From positions 721,639 to 785,638 of the forward strand of contig NW_006496077.1 of the NCBI RefSeq assembly GCF_000471905.2: 64,000 nucleotides of DNA, given 5' to 3'. Origin of the DNA: Amborella trichopoda. Its lineage: Eukaryota; Streptophyta; Magnoliopsida; Amborellales; Amborellaceae. The translations under genes were made by a program, and so were the position numbers. The notes under the pieces are model-generated. The model saw only the letters and a program-made list of their open reading frames with translations. It was not told the origin of the DNA and made no database searches. Below are positions 45,237-57,700 of the stretch, one piece after another; within the stretch, counting starts at the first letter, position 1; every line of letters starts with the position of its first letter.

Positions 45237-46929
45237 ATTGTTGTGCTTCAAGAGAAGCTAGAAGGACAACATTCAAAAACTTTCCTTTGGCTTTATTACT
45301 TTTTTCTTCCGAACGATAGGATCACATGAGCGTCGAAGAGATTCACGCAATACTGCAACTAAGATGTTCAGACGTTTGGATGCAATGTGCAGGTCCATTT
45401 GTGGAGAATTTAGGGGGAAAAGAGACTTTTTTGAGGGATCCTATTAAAGTCCTCACCCTCATGTGCACTATTTGTAATTCTGAAGCTGAGGATTTTGTAC
45501 GAACCTCGTTAGTCAGAATCAGGCTCGTCTAACAATTGAGTGCCATGGTGAAGGGAATTGTTCCCATCTAGTATGGGTTTATTTGTTTTGGATTGACAGC
45601 CAAAGAGTCTTTGGTTGGCGTTGTTTGCTGCTACACCAGATTTGCTTTGACAAGCAGGTACCTCAGTTTATCGAGGTGGCCATAGTTGGCGTCACCTTGT
45701 TGCTGTGGGAAGGTTTTGGCATGGCTTTGTCAGTTTCTTGCCTTGTCGAGCAGAGTTCCTCAGTTTATCGAGGCGGCCATGGTTGACATCCCCCTTCTCT
45801 AAAGAAGTGTCTTTTGCTTGTATTTCTTGCTTTTGTTGTTCTTGTTCTGGTGGTCTGCTGAAGAGCCTTTTTCGACGCTCGTCTGCATCGTGCACCAGTT
45901 AGTCCTTGGCAGGTAGGGTACCTCAGTTTATCGAGGTGACCGGCTTTGGGTATAACCCGTACCCACTGTTAGCAGTCTTACGAAACAGGTCCAAAGTCAT
46001 GGTTGACTTAGCCTTCTCGGGGCATCGTCGACATCTTTGGAGTGCATTTAGTAACCTCCTGGGATTGATGCTCTTCTTCAAGAGACTTATCTTGCATTCT
46101 TGGCAAATCTTCTATCCTTCGAGTCCTTTTCATAAATGGACTCAGGCTATCGAAATCTTTTCCTTGAAGCTCGTATTTTTGAGTCCTGGTATCGTGACAC
46201 CAGGGATTTTTCTCTTTGAGTGTAGGTTGAAGCTGCCTATTAAGGCAAGCGTTGCATCAACCTGCTTATTGGTCCAAGCGTCCTTTGTGGATTTTCACTG
46301 GAACTTGGGAAGCGGTACCGTAGAGACAGTTTTTACCAACTTTTCTTCCATTTTTGCTCACGATGCCCTTTTAGGTATTCACCTTGCCCAGGTTTTTATT
46401 CTTATAGAACTCTTTTACTCATGGTTTCATGTCCATGCCCGTTCATCATTTTTACTCATGGTGTTCCCTTGACCAGGTATACACCATGCCTGTTATTATT
46501 TTTTCTCTTTTTTTTTTGTGAAGGCGTGTTTAGGTTCTTGCCTTCGGGACCTGCATGAAGCCTTTTAGGGTTATGCAATCAGGACGTGCACTATAGTTTA
46601 GGGTCATACAACTGGACTGTAATGGAGATAGATGGCTGTTTGTTGAGGCCATGGAGTGAGTATGGTGATGGTTTTAGCTCACTTTGAAGAGATGGCATGA
46701 GGCTACCTGTGAAAGATGGATGATGTATAAAAGGTGGGTGAAAAATGGCGACCCCCTAGCTTACAACGAGTATGGGTGACAGAATGGTTCACCTTGTGAG
46801 ACTCACTGGGGAATGATAAAGGATGATGTAATGAATGGATTCATTGGGTAGGTAATGAAGGTGGTGCATGCACACAAATGGGTTGGTTAGGGAGGACATG
46901 CGTGAAAATGCATGTAAAGGTGTGTGCGT
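45237..46929. other. Element C 3' region, proximal part
   Basis: Colinear with 6742-8249 of B. A 188-codon + strand ORF (45906-46472) has no recognisable domain, and its counterpart in B is broken. Three copies of CCTCAGTTTATCGAGGTGG (45661-45680, 45757-45776, 45919-45938) are a local repeat. Confidence 0.45.
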
Positions 46930-47310
46930 GTATGTGGGGGCGAGTTTAAGGTCATGTCTGCAGGACCTGTGCAAAGTAGTTTAATGTCATGCGGCCAAGT
47001 CGTGCACTATTGTTTAAGGTCATACAGCTGAACTGTGGTATGCAGTTTAGAGTCATGCAACTAGAACTGTGCAGTTTAAGGTCGTGTAACTAGACCTCTA
47101 CTACAGTTTAAGGTCATATAGTTTGGACGGTGGTGTTAAGCCTTTTATCGTCATGCAGCCAGGACGTGCACTATGGTTTAAGGTCATATAGTTCAGTTCT
47201 TGCAGTTTAGGGTCGTGCAGCTAGATCTTCGCTACAGTTTAAGGTCATATGGTTTGGACCATGTAGTTTAGGGTCGTGCACCTGGACCAAAGCTGTGCAG
47301 TTTAAGGTCA
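46930..47310 (+). repeat. GGTCAT-type tandem array (element C)
   Basis: About a dozen units with CAGTTTAAGGTCATATAG or TTTAAGGTCATGCAG and GGAC words, homologous to 8250-8670 and 9115-9340 of B. Confidence 0.75.
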
Positions 47311-47379
47311 TGCAGCCAAGACCAAGGCGTTGGTCGTAATGTAGGAGAAACTGAATGGGGAATAAGTTTGTAGATGGGA

Positions 47380-47660
47380 ATATGACTCCCTGGGGATAAA
47401 ATGGTTAAGCCAACAAGGGGTTTAGTTGGGAAGACTGACTTCATTGGGGGTAATGGGGACAGGTGTGGGTCCCTCATAGGTGAAAAATCGTACCCGACTC
47501 TTAGATGTGAGGCAGACCCACTGAGGGTTGCAGTGGTAAAAATGATCTCAACTCCACTGGGGATAATGAACTGCAGTACGAGTATGACTCCTAATGGGGA
47601 TGAGAAGTTATGGCCTGGGTAGAATGACCTAGGTACCATTCGACTGGGGATAATAGGTCA
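47380..47660 (+). repeat. Array of inverted PBS-like motifs (element C)
   Basis: Copies include GACTCCCTGGGGATAA (47384), ACTCCACTGGGGA (47551-47563) and GACTGGGGATAATAGG (47641). They match 8690-9110 of B. Confidence 0.55.
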
Positions 47661-47724
47661 TGGTCAAGGTGCAACTTCACTGGCTTTTAACATGGGGCGT
47701 GTGGTAATGATCATTTCTTGAACA

Positions 47725-47940
47725 CTCAGCCGACGTTGAGCCTTTTGAAAACACAGCTGGCGTTGATGACACTCAATCAGCGCTTGAGTCATTAGAAGCA
47801 CAGCCGGTGTTGAGGACAACCTATGTTATCTCTTGAACACAGCCGGCATTGAGTTGTTGAGAACACAACAGGCACTGGGGTTACCGAAAACACAGCTGGC
47901 GCTATGTAGTTTTGGCAACATAGCCGGCACTGAATGTGGG
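47725..47940 (+). repeat. ACACAGCCGGCGCTGA minisatellite, block 1 (element C)
   Basis: Seven diverged units about 30-36 bp apart, each with a CACAGCYGGCGYT core. At the homologous place B has a different unit. Confidence 0.8.
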
Positions 47941-48127
47941 TTAATGTTCAGGCTCTAATCCGAGCCCGACCCGATGCAAACCTCTGTCGCTTGGGATTTC
48001 ATGGGCAACGGTGAAACTTGCTTGGGGCCTCTGGTCAAAACCTGACCCGATTTGGCTCATTGACGTTAGGCCTTCTTGGAAGTGACTGGGATTCCCAATT
48101 TGCAAGGGCCATTTGAGTAAAGCATCG

Positions 48128-49530
48128 GCTATAAAAGGGGGATGAATCCCATTTTCACTATTTTCACCGAAAGAAATGTTAAGGTAAAAAAGTTTAACGG
48201 TGAGGGAGAGGTTTCTGACCAGAGCTTCGGTAAACACTCAAGGGATTCCGGCTCAGTTAGTAAAAGTTCGTTGGCAAGTAAGAACTCCAACTATCGTTTT
48301 GTGATTTCTGACGAAGGGAAAAAGAGGCGAAAGTGGCAATAGTAGGTTGTCCAGGTATTTCGCCAGTCTTTTGGTAGTTTTTTGGGGTGCGTAAGTGGTT
48401 TCCTGATGACTTGGAGGAAAGGTCGTAGAGGGTTTCCCCCTACGAAAGGGGAGTTCGAGTAAAACTCTGAAGGGTGTAGGAGACAAACCGTCGCTAAAGG
48501 TGGATGGTTGCGAGAAGGTGAACGGTCGCCGTTGGAAATCGTGGGATCATTGGGGAGGCAAAACATCTTAGGCCAAATATCGAGGAGCCTTGAGAACCAA
48601 GGAGATGCGGAAAAGAAAGGGTTACCGGGAGGTAAACAGCCGCGGTGACCAACACAGCCTGCGCTGACTTGGGATACGCAGCCAACACTGGATTTTTTAA
48701 AAGCACAGCCGGCGCTGATCCTCAAGAATAGGCAACCAGCGCTAGGAGTTAGAAGCACAGCTGGTGCTGGCCTTCAGAAGACACAGCCGGCGTTGGTCTC
48801 AAAAGAGTCAGTCCGCTCTAAGAGTTAGCAACACAGTCGGCACTAGCCTTTGGAGGACACAGCCGGCGCTGACCTCTGACGATGCTTATCACTGCATGGT
48901 GGGCCTCATAACGCGCCTGGTGTTTCTTGCATGTGGCAGTGAGTCGCATGTGCCAATTGGTACGCTTGGCGATGAGCCATGTGCGTCGATGTTCGCGCAC
49001 GACAGTGACTTGGGTGGGCAAAGGGTGGTGACCAGTGGTAAAACCTGGCTTATGATGCCCATTGGAAGCCAAGTCCTCCAACACAACAGTGAAGTCCACG
49101 TTGTTCTGTGGAAGGGCATCCACTGTGGATAGCGTATGCTCTCCATCATAGGCCAGTTCCTTGCCAGAGAAGTCTTCTTTGTATGTTTGATATACTCGTC
49201 AGATGATTTGAAGCTGACTAAAAAATGGTTGGCTTCTTCTTTTAGCCTATAAACATCCTCTTTAGTGACACTAGTCAAATGAATTGAAGCTGACTCTCCA
49301 AGTGGTTTTGCTTTTTCTTTGTGAGGTCAGCATTTCTTTGGTGGATTTGCTTCTTCTTCGTGAGGAGAGCATTTCTTTTAGTCTGTAACCATCCCCTTAT
49401 CCTCAGATGCAAGAGCAACACTGTGGGTTTTAGTTTGTAATGTCCTCTAATCCTCAATTGCAAGACTCTTGTAACTTCCCTAATAATGGGCTTTTGATTG
49501 TAACTTGTAACTCCTTTTTAATGCAATAAA
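48128..49530 (+). other. Candidate antisense transcription unit of element C
   Basis: A good TATA box (TATAAAAG, 48130-48137) and a consensus poly(A) signal (AATAAA, 49525-49530, in GCAATAAAAAG) lie 1.4 kb apart on the + strand, opposite to gag-pol. The sequence before the poly(A) signal (GCTTTTGATTGTAACTTGTA) is conserved in B and, reversed, in D. Inside are a 66-codon ORF (48142-48342, Ser/Lys-rich, ending KKRRKW) starting just 5 bp after the TATA box, and a 122-codon ORF (48764-49132). I recognise no domain. Position matches the PMD gene of E. Confidence 0.45.
48655..48870 (+). repeat. ACACAGCCGGCGCTGA minisatellite, block 2 (element C)
   Basis: About eight units with AGCACAGCCGGCGCTGA-like cores, spaced 25-30 bp, inside the antisense unit. 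Same repeat family as block 1, 0.7 kb away. Confidence 0.8.
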
Positions 49531-49599
49531 AAGAGTGAAAATTTGTTTGGACTGTCTTGCTTGTTTTTTCTTTATCATCTTCCTAACTTTTTTTTTTTA

Positions 49600-51046
49600 C
49601 TTCTGTGCATTGAGTATCTTTCATGGGTTCAAATTTCCTTTTACGTCGACCATGCATAACAATCGGCCCCTTGAGGCCAAAACTAGATCCCCACGGGCGA
49701 ATGAGCGGACCTTGGCTGACTTGTCAAAATCCCTCTTCACTCTCCCCTGGTTGAGTTCGAGGTTCCGTTGAGCCTCTAACCTCTTTTTGTCTAGTGCATC
49801 CAATTCTTGATACCAGAGTTTGACTCTCTCATGTTTGGTTAGCCATTGATGTACAACGACACGCAATTAAGGGATTTGGATTTCATGGGGTAAAATTGCT
49901 TCACCCCCATAGACTATGGATCATGGTGTGGAATCGGTGGCATTTCTTGTGGTAGTGTGATAGGCCCACAAGGCTTTAGGAAGCTTCTTGTGCCAATTCC
50001 TCTTTTTTTTTTATACAGGTTTTCATAAAACGTTGCATAGGGTTTTATTGCCTCAGCTAATTCATTGGCTCAACGATGATACATAGTGAAGTACCTCCAT
50101 TCAAAGCCGAACTGATTAACCAAGTGATCAATATGATGACTCATAAACTGTGGACCATTGTCAGATATAATCCGGTCAGGCACTCCGAACCGATAGATGA
50201 TATGATGTCGTACGAAGCTAGCCACTATTGTTCCGAGAACTTGCTTAAGGGGGACTGCTTCAGCCCACTTAGAGAAATAATCTGTTGTAGCTAGAATAAA
50301 GACATGCCATTGCCGAAGGAATGTCCATACCCCATTGTTAGAAGGGCCATGACGCCACTGTAGGATGTAAGGGCTCTAGAGGCTGGTGAACAAGGCTTGA
50401 ATGGATTTGGCACACTTGACACTTGTTAGCATAATTTAAGAAATCAGCAACCATCGAGGCCAATAGTACCCCAAACTGCGTATGCGTTCATAGAGCTTGG
50501 GACCAGACTGATGCAATCCACAGATTTCTGAGTGTACTTCTTCCAGGACCTTATTTGCTTCTTGTGCGTCCACACTTCTAAGAAGAATGCCATCAAATGA
50601 CCGTCTGAAGAGAGCCTCTCATTCAAGGAGAATATACTTGGTAGACTTTCGACGCACGCTATTACGCTGAGCACGATCCTCTAGAAGTCTACCATGTCTT
50701 AGAAAATTAGTGAGGGGCTCTCTCCAATCTTATTCGTGCTCAATTTCTATGCATATTGGGTCAAAAAACTCTGGTTCCTGGTTTTGAACCTTAGCTCCTT
50801 GACTTCGTGCCATTTCTTTTTCAGTCTTGATTACTTCTTTAGCTGATGAAGTGTCTCGAATGGGTAAGGAGGGCACTCGGGGAAGATATTTCTCTCATCA
50901 TCCACGTCTACCACGGTTCTTAATTCAATGTGTCTCAATTCTACCACCCAAACAAGCGTGGGTCCTTATGAGGACAATACTCCTCCTTTCGACACCTCCA
51001 CGGTTTGATTGGAAGGCTCCGTCGAAGTACATTTCCCACGTTTGAG
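49600..51046 (-). pseudogene. Element C integrase and RNase H remnants (broken)
   Basis: On the - strand from right to left: MYFDGAFQSNR of the archaeal RNase H (near 51005-51040) joined by a deletion to the linker, then the integrase zinc region, core, and C-terminus (49621-49866: ERVKLWYQELDALDKKRLEA and FARGDLVLA). Only short ORFs survive. The RNase H block keeps FDGA, nearer to the family norm than B or D, before the deletion. Confidence 0.75.
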
Positions 51047-53715
51047 TGTTGAAAGGTATTTTTCATCAATATGGGGCTCCTGCTCAATAAAGCCTAACAA
51101 ACAATGGAAATTTCGACAGTCTCAGAATAGCCCTGGAATTGGCCAAGATCTTCAAAAAGCCTCTCAAAAAACTCCTGTCAAGTTTTGTCGTAGTCTGACA
51201 TGTCTAAGGCAGTGCAGACTGAGAAACAGTTCCAGCAGAATTGACCTCCAACACCTTGAAACTGCCCCATAACTAGAGCTACATTTTTGTTGTCTCAAAT
51301 CGCTATGAGACCACCACAGTTGGATCCGGCAAGGTTGAAAATCCCCACGGATCAAATTTCAACCCAAACGAACACTTCAGAAAGAAGTTATAGGCAAAAG
51401 AGTGAAACAGGGGGGCAGCACGCTATTCCCATGCGGCCACGCTGCAACTCCATGCCATGGAAAGGACAGTCATAACTAGTGACTTTCGATATTCATATCT
51501 CAGCCGTCTCAAGTTGGATCGTGCTCAAATATGGTGAGCAAGTTCGTCTAGTCAAGACGAGAGATTCGATATGTGGCACGCTCTGAGACGACACTAGAGC
51601 GTGAAGAAAATCTAGAGAGAAGTTGTTGATCTGTGAAGAAAGTGCAGGAAATTCAGCAGCGTCATACCTTGCTCGAGCGGCTGCTTGAGGGGCCAGATCT
51701 CGCCGCTCGTGAGCCTGATCGTCACGAGACTAATTGCATCGTGTGTGTAAGGTCTCGAGCTGTCATTGACCCGACCCCCGTATGTGATGAGCGGTCGGAT
51801 TCTGCACAGAAATCCTATGAAGCGACTGCAAATTCCTTCGTCGAAATTCTAGATTCCGTCCAAAATGCCAAAGTTGCAAAATCCTCGTTCGATCACGAAA
51901 TCGAGCTGCGTTTGGTTCTCCATGATCGTAACATCATGCTCAGTGTAATTCAATGAAGAAGTCACAGAAAAACATCAAGAAACGAGTACACTATCGATCC
52001 GAAGTTTCAAGTCACATGATCATGCACTGAAAACACGATCCATGGCTTGTAGTTGGTATCGAATCGATCACCATGCCGAGCCCTACAAAAAAACAATCAT
52101 CTTACGACCAACCGAGCATCAGAACGACCTCAGATCAGCCATGTAAGATCACACAAGTTTTAGGGCAATATAGTGACTGTTTTGAAATTCCACGAATTGT
52201 TAAGAAGGGGGAAATCTGTCATTTTGTACCCTATTTTCTAATTACTTTTAATTCAATTTAACCTTAATTTCCAACAATTAAGGTTATTTTGATCATCTAC
52301 TCATGTTTGACGTAAATTCTTTATATACGTACCAACATTGTACGCACTAGAGGACTCAACCTTTTGCAAAAGAGAGAAGTTATACTTAATACAAGTTTCT
52401 CTTTCTTATTATTGTTGGGTCACGTTTGAGAGAGAGAGTGAGGTGCGAGAAATTTTTTACCAGTACCCCTAGGTTCAAGGTAAATCTTTTCTCTCTTCTT
52501 TTCTTTTTCTTCTTTTCTCTCTCTTCTTTCCTCTCTTTCCCCTCCTTCTTTGTCTGAGATCCTTACAGGGAACATGCACAACAGTGGCAGTGTCGTGCAT
52601 GGCTCCCCAAAGGTTACACAAGTCGAGCATGATAATGGCAGCGCCATGCGCGAGCCTCCTGCTCCTTCTTTTCTTCAATCTCTTTCGTTCAGTGGGCCTG
52701 TAGACGGTGCTGCCCATCGTCGTCTATAGACATAGCTTGGACGTATTAGTGAAGTACTCAGACGTTGAAACCCATTGCCGCTCGTAGGGTTCCTTCCCTG
52801 TTGCGTGTCTATAGCAGACCACGATACCCATCACTGCCCGCTATAGGCCTCGACAACGTTTACCGCCATCCATGTGCTTCCTTCGCATGATCGGCGTTCA
52901 TCGCTGTCCTTCTTGCGTCCCACGCCTTTCACCGTGCACCTCGTGAGGATTGCCGCAATGCGCTTTAAGAATGACCATCACCGCATGCTTCATCAAAGAC
53001 TCTCGCTGCCTGTGCGGGGGCATGTTATCTTCTTACGTTGCCAATCGGTGATACCTAGCGTCGTTTGCAGTTCATTTCCCACTCTCTAGCCATGAGCAGC
53101 AGCGTCAAATGCTGCCCAAGGGCTACGACGCTACTACTCCACGATCGTGAGTGGCGACGCCTAGCGCCATCGGGTCCTCATCTCTTTGTCGTTTCTTGTC
53201 TTCTTTTCACTCCCTTTTCTCTTTTCACTTGATTGAGGGTAGACTGAGCCTAGCACCGCCATATCGGTCTCGATTTTGAGTATTATTGTCGTCGTATTGG
53301 TCTTGAGGACCATGCCTGTCTTATTACCACTTCGAGTCGATAACGTCCTGGAGGTCATCCTAGTCTCGCCTCTTCGTCATGTTTTCTTCTTTTTCTATCT
53401 TGATTTAAATCGTACGCTTCATCACCCTCTCCCATAAACGTACATTGCCCTAAGACAAGAGTAGGTCAAGGAGGCGATTTCGAACCAGCTAAAGCAGCTA
53501 GGAGCTTTCTTCGCGTTCTAAGAGGGAGCCCATGCGAGCCAACCGGAGTAAGTCCCGAACCAACCTTCAATTCCTCTCTCATCGGTTGGTATACCTACTC
53601 TTGCTCTCGAGCAAGGTTCTGAGGGAGCGATCTCAAATCCTGGGTTCACCAAAAACCCTAGATACATGCTGCCAGATCATCCAAATATGGAAGGCAAGAT
53701 TGAGGCACTTAACTA
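51047..53715 (+). repeat. Element D 5' LTR
   Basis: 2,669 bp. Starts TGTTGAAAGG (compare TGTTTGAAAAC of B on its own strand) and ends GCACTTAACTA, the CA end mutated to TA. It is the reverse complement of the B and C LTRs in order of parts. Confidence 0.87.
52319..52328 (+). promoter_or_regulatory. LTR TATA box (D 5' LTR)
   Basis: CTTTATATAC with the conserved CATTGTACGCA about 20 bp downstream, where transcription may start. Confidence 0.6.
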
Positions 53716-53717
53716 GC

Positions 53718-53737
53718 TTGGTGACTCAACTGAAGAC
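53718..53737 (+). other. Primer-binding site of element D
   Basis: TTGGTGACTCAACTGAAGAC, the B site with four changes, mostly transitions. Confidence 0.7.
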
Positions 53738-53804
53738 TTACTAGCCCTTAGTCGGCTCACTCTTGTTTGACAGGTAGCCTCTTTTACTTTCTGCATTAAT
53801 TTCT

Positions 53805-56260
53805 ATGGCACCTGGGATGTTCAACCCATTCATTCGAGTCGGGGACTTCCTTATCCCTGCACTCGAGACCATCCCAGGGAAGCGAACTCAAGCTTCCTTC
53901 CCTACTCTCCTCCTGAGTCAAGATCAGTGCGAGAGAGGAATTAAAAGTCCCTGCCTCCCTGCTGCCTCGCCCTGGTGGACCCTCCACCAAGGCCTCTTGC
54001 ATTGGTGGCACATCTGTCACCATACATAGCACACACCCTGCTATCAGCAAGTCTCTTGCTCGTCATATTTCTGAGGCACGCCAGAATGCTTCCCCCATCA
54101 CTCTCGTGAAAGGCAAGCGAGTTGCCATACTCCTGAGTTTCGCTGAAAGGCAACCCCTTATGCTCCTTCACCACCCCAAACATCCACACTAAGAGCGTTG
54201 GCACATAGGGGTGGAGGTCCTGATATCTTCACCCCTTGCACACATCCAAGGGCTCATGGTCCATCCACTCAAGCCGCACTTCGGGGCAACCCTCACGTTG
54301 CTTTGAGCTCATATCCAGCGCAAGGCCTTCTCCAACCAAACCTTACATATGCCATGTATTTGCTTTCCACAGCCCGAGGCAGAGTTAGCTCTATGCCACC
54401 TTGAGCACATGAAGGTCGACCACTCCATCCTCGCTCCCAACACACACAGCTTCACTCTGTGAGAGATGGGCTTCTGCTTCATCCCTCAGAAACACAAGCT
54501 CGTGGGTCTCGACCTCCTCAAGTCGAACCCATTGACATGGCCCGGGTCGACCCCCAAGTCACCTGGACAGTCAACTCAAAAGGTGCACACGCATCGTCTT
54601 GGCAGGTTCCTTTCCGACCTCAACTCAGACGGAGTTGTGAACTAGCTCCTTCCTCTGTCACTTTCCAAACTCCAGATCCTGACTCAGTCCAAGAATATTG
54701 CTGGGTCGTCACTACTCAAAAACCACGATCCCAAGATCGTCAAGAATAGGTCATCACAAGATCGACATACAAGGCTCGAGTCCAGTTTGGGCAGGTCCAA
54801 CCCCTCCTGACTGACTTGCCTCGCACCACTCACTGACTTAAGCAGTCCACTGACCCACCAGGCTCTAACCCAGTAGAAGAGACGGTCAGTGTCATGGTGA
54901 TCAATGACCCGGACGATGCTTAGGAGGAGCGAATGAACAAGTTCGAGGAAATGATGTAAGCCATCCTTGAAAAGATGGAACTCCTAGAGCCCTCCAGGTT
55001 CCCTTCTTCGACCAATTCCCTGACTGGTGTGGACACAGATGCTAGGAACTCCCAAGACAGTTCTATCTCCCGCGGGGTCTCCCAAACCGACATAGATGCT
55101 ATGGTGGTCCATAGCCTCAAGAAAAAGGTCACAGGCACGCAGGAGACACCGCTCTATCAAAAGTCGTACCCTTCGTACATAGACCACGTACCCTTTCCTT
55201 TGAACTATAAAAAGGGGAAGCTCCCCCTGTTCAACGGTACAATGTCTCTGCACCATCATACTGCTCACTTCTAGGCGACCTGTCGGGAGACGACAATTGA
55301 CGGACGACTCCTCCTCAGCCAGTTCATCGAAACTTTTGAAGGGCCAGCCTTCTAGTGGTATGCGCGTTGTCTCCCAACTCGGTACACACATGGCAAGAGA
55401 TGGAGCAGTTGTTCTACCAACGCTTCTACAAGGTCCAAAGGAATGTGGAGACCATAAAACTCCTCACCCGGTCGACAAGTTCATCACCCACTGGAGAGAG
55501 TTGGCAACCTTCCATGCCACTCCCAGGACCGAGAAGGAAGTGGTCCAAACTTGCATACAGAACATACTTCCCGAGATCGCTCTTCATGTTGGGGCATCCA
55601 ATCCACTCTCCATGTCAGAGCTCATCTCTAAGGAAATTCGTATTGAGGGATTATTCAAGCATCATGGCAACCCTCATCTACAACCTGCTAGCTCAAACTC
55701 TCGCTTCAATAATCGGGGCAACCAAAAGGCAGTAATTAGTGTGGCCGTCACCGTGGCTGACATCAAAGGTACGGTTCCTCAAATCCTGGACCTTTTCAAG
55801 CCACAGGCGTCTCCGGTCGGGGGCAAGCAGCAGTCTAACAACATAGTCCCTCCTCCTAAAATTCTAGGCAAAATGACTACTAGTTTCAGCACTAGAATAA
55901 GATTTAAACCTTCGACACAGAGTGGATGCCTACACTACTTCAACTGCGGCTAGAACAGAACAATAAACAGTTGCAAGAGGCCAACACTGCAGAGTCGACT
56001 GAGTAGGAGGCAAATGAGAAGTACTACGCCCATCACAAGAGGGTATGCCACCCCACTTACGACTGCTATAAGCTCAATGACACTATCGAAGCCCTTATCA
56101 ACAAGGGTCAGATAAAGCTTGAAGAGTTGAAGAAAGCAATCGGGGCAACTGAGGTCTCTCGCATAGTCACGATCCTTGAAGACGATGGGGCACCTGCTAT
56201 TCTTTGTACATTTTTCTCCGTAATGTTTGAAGAAGGGATCGTCACTCCAAGCTGGCAAGG
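53805..56260 (+). pseudogene. Element D gag (broken)
   Basis: Start chosen at ATG 53805 because MA-G-FN-FIRVGDFLIPAL also begins gag in B. Later blocks are TDIDAMVVHSLKKKVTGTQE, YKKGKLPLFNGTMSLHHHTA (54975-55274) and HTWQEMEQLFYQRFYKVQRN (55355-55735). The C-terminal Tat-type motif is CHPTYDCYKLNDTIEALINK near 56030-56090. At least four frame changes and several stops separate these parts. Confidence 0.78.
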
Positions 56261-57700
56261 CAGCCCAAGTTCCTATCTCTAGGAACCGAGAACCTCTGGT
56301 ACGCGTATCTTCACATACGAGACAAGGACGTCAGCAAATGCACTGGCTTCCACAAGCTCTTGGTGGAGAAGATGCATAGGTGACAGGAAGTCCAAGGCAT
56401 CCTAGAAGGACACCCTCAAGTCCCTCTATCGCATGAGCAAGAAGACCTCCTGACGTAAGCCCAAGGAAGCGCTGAGCTAGACCCTCTGTAGGCCCTCTTT
56501 AAGGCAATGCTCCAAAAAGGCCTTGTCACTCCCAAGCCTGCCAGGCAGCCGAGGCGTCTTGTTCAGGTTACGAAAAACTTTGGTGCCCATATCACCAAGT
56601 ATGGGGCCACGAACTCAATGAATGCTATAGTCGCAGAGAAAGTTCGGCAAGGCCACATCGTTTGTGCGTTTCTCTTAGAATGCATCTGGGATGTCGCTCC
56701 CATTTCAAAAGAAGCCACACTAACAGCCCGTCCTGAGTATACACTCGACCTTTCAAAGCCTTCGACCTCTTAGCCTTGGAAAGTCTACCATGGGCGGAGG
56801 AGGCCCAAATCCTTGAAACGTGAGGCAGTCTAGCAAGCTAGGGCTCCTCACCAGCCTGATAAGGTGGTCTAGGCATCCCCTCAAGGATCCCAAAGGCGAC
56901 GGCGGGCACGTACGTTAGCCCATCGAAGGCATAGTCCTCCTCAACCACCAGTCAAGGAAGAATTCCTTAGGCCCCTTCGTCCACAGTCAACCTTGCAAGG
57001 CTTTATCTTAGGCACAACTCACCTCGTCCTTTCATCCAATCAGACAGACATCCCTGAGTCACCAACAACTCGGGATTACCTCACTATGGGTGACGACGCT
57101 AAAAGAAACCCAAGACGGTCAAACCCCGGGAAAGACCTAAAATATCTCCGGGGCATGTCAAATTTTGACGACGATGTAAAAAGCTGCCTTGAACGTTCTA
57201 ACTCTTCTTCTCCTTCCTCCTCTTCTATTTTCTCCACAGGTTCAACTCGATGGTGCCCAGACTTCGACTCTCTAAACGGAGAACTCGGAGACACCAACCT
57301 CACCTAGCCAAAGTAAGAGTGCCTTAGAGAGATGCTGGCCAAGGCAGTTCGATTCTTGACAGCAGCCGACCACCCTGTCAATCGGAGCAAAAATTGAGTC
57401 ATCTTCAAGTTCCAACTCCCAGAAGGCTTGCCACATGATCCATATGCATGAAGCATCACCTAGCTTGAGGCAAGCACCAAGTGATCCTTCCCCGTTCAAT
57501 GCTGACCCTTCCATTTCCTGGACTAGCCAGAGACCGGTACTCTCCCTCACCGTGCCCCTCCTAGAAGCCGAGATGTCTAGATCATGAGCTTCTACATTCA
57601 AGGTCAATGAAAATCCTGGTGAGTCTCTTGATGAGGAATTCCAGGAAGCTCCAGAAGAGTGGGAAGAAGGCAGTCAGGTCACGGCTGATGAGCTCGAAGA
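56261..57700 (+). pseudogene. Element D spacer between gag and RT
   Basis: ORF 56993-57307 (HLVLSSNQTDIPESP, DDAKRNP, CPDFDSL) matches the B spacer. ORF 56507-56773 is also open. No aspartic protease motif is visible. A protease may be lost from this family, or be too diverged to see. Confidence 0.5.

Larger units (their letters stand above)
42151..51046 (-). mobile_element. Element C: Tat-lineage element of the B family, 3' part, cut by element D
   Basis: 3' LTR 42151-45223, polypurine tract 45224-45236, a 3' region colinear with B, a candidate antisense unit, and integrase to archaeal RNase H remnants on the - strand. At 51046 it stops in the archaeal RNase H, at CCCACGTTTGAG, where the D LTR begins. 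The rest of pol, gag and the 5' LTR of C are not in the window. Confidence 0.85.
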
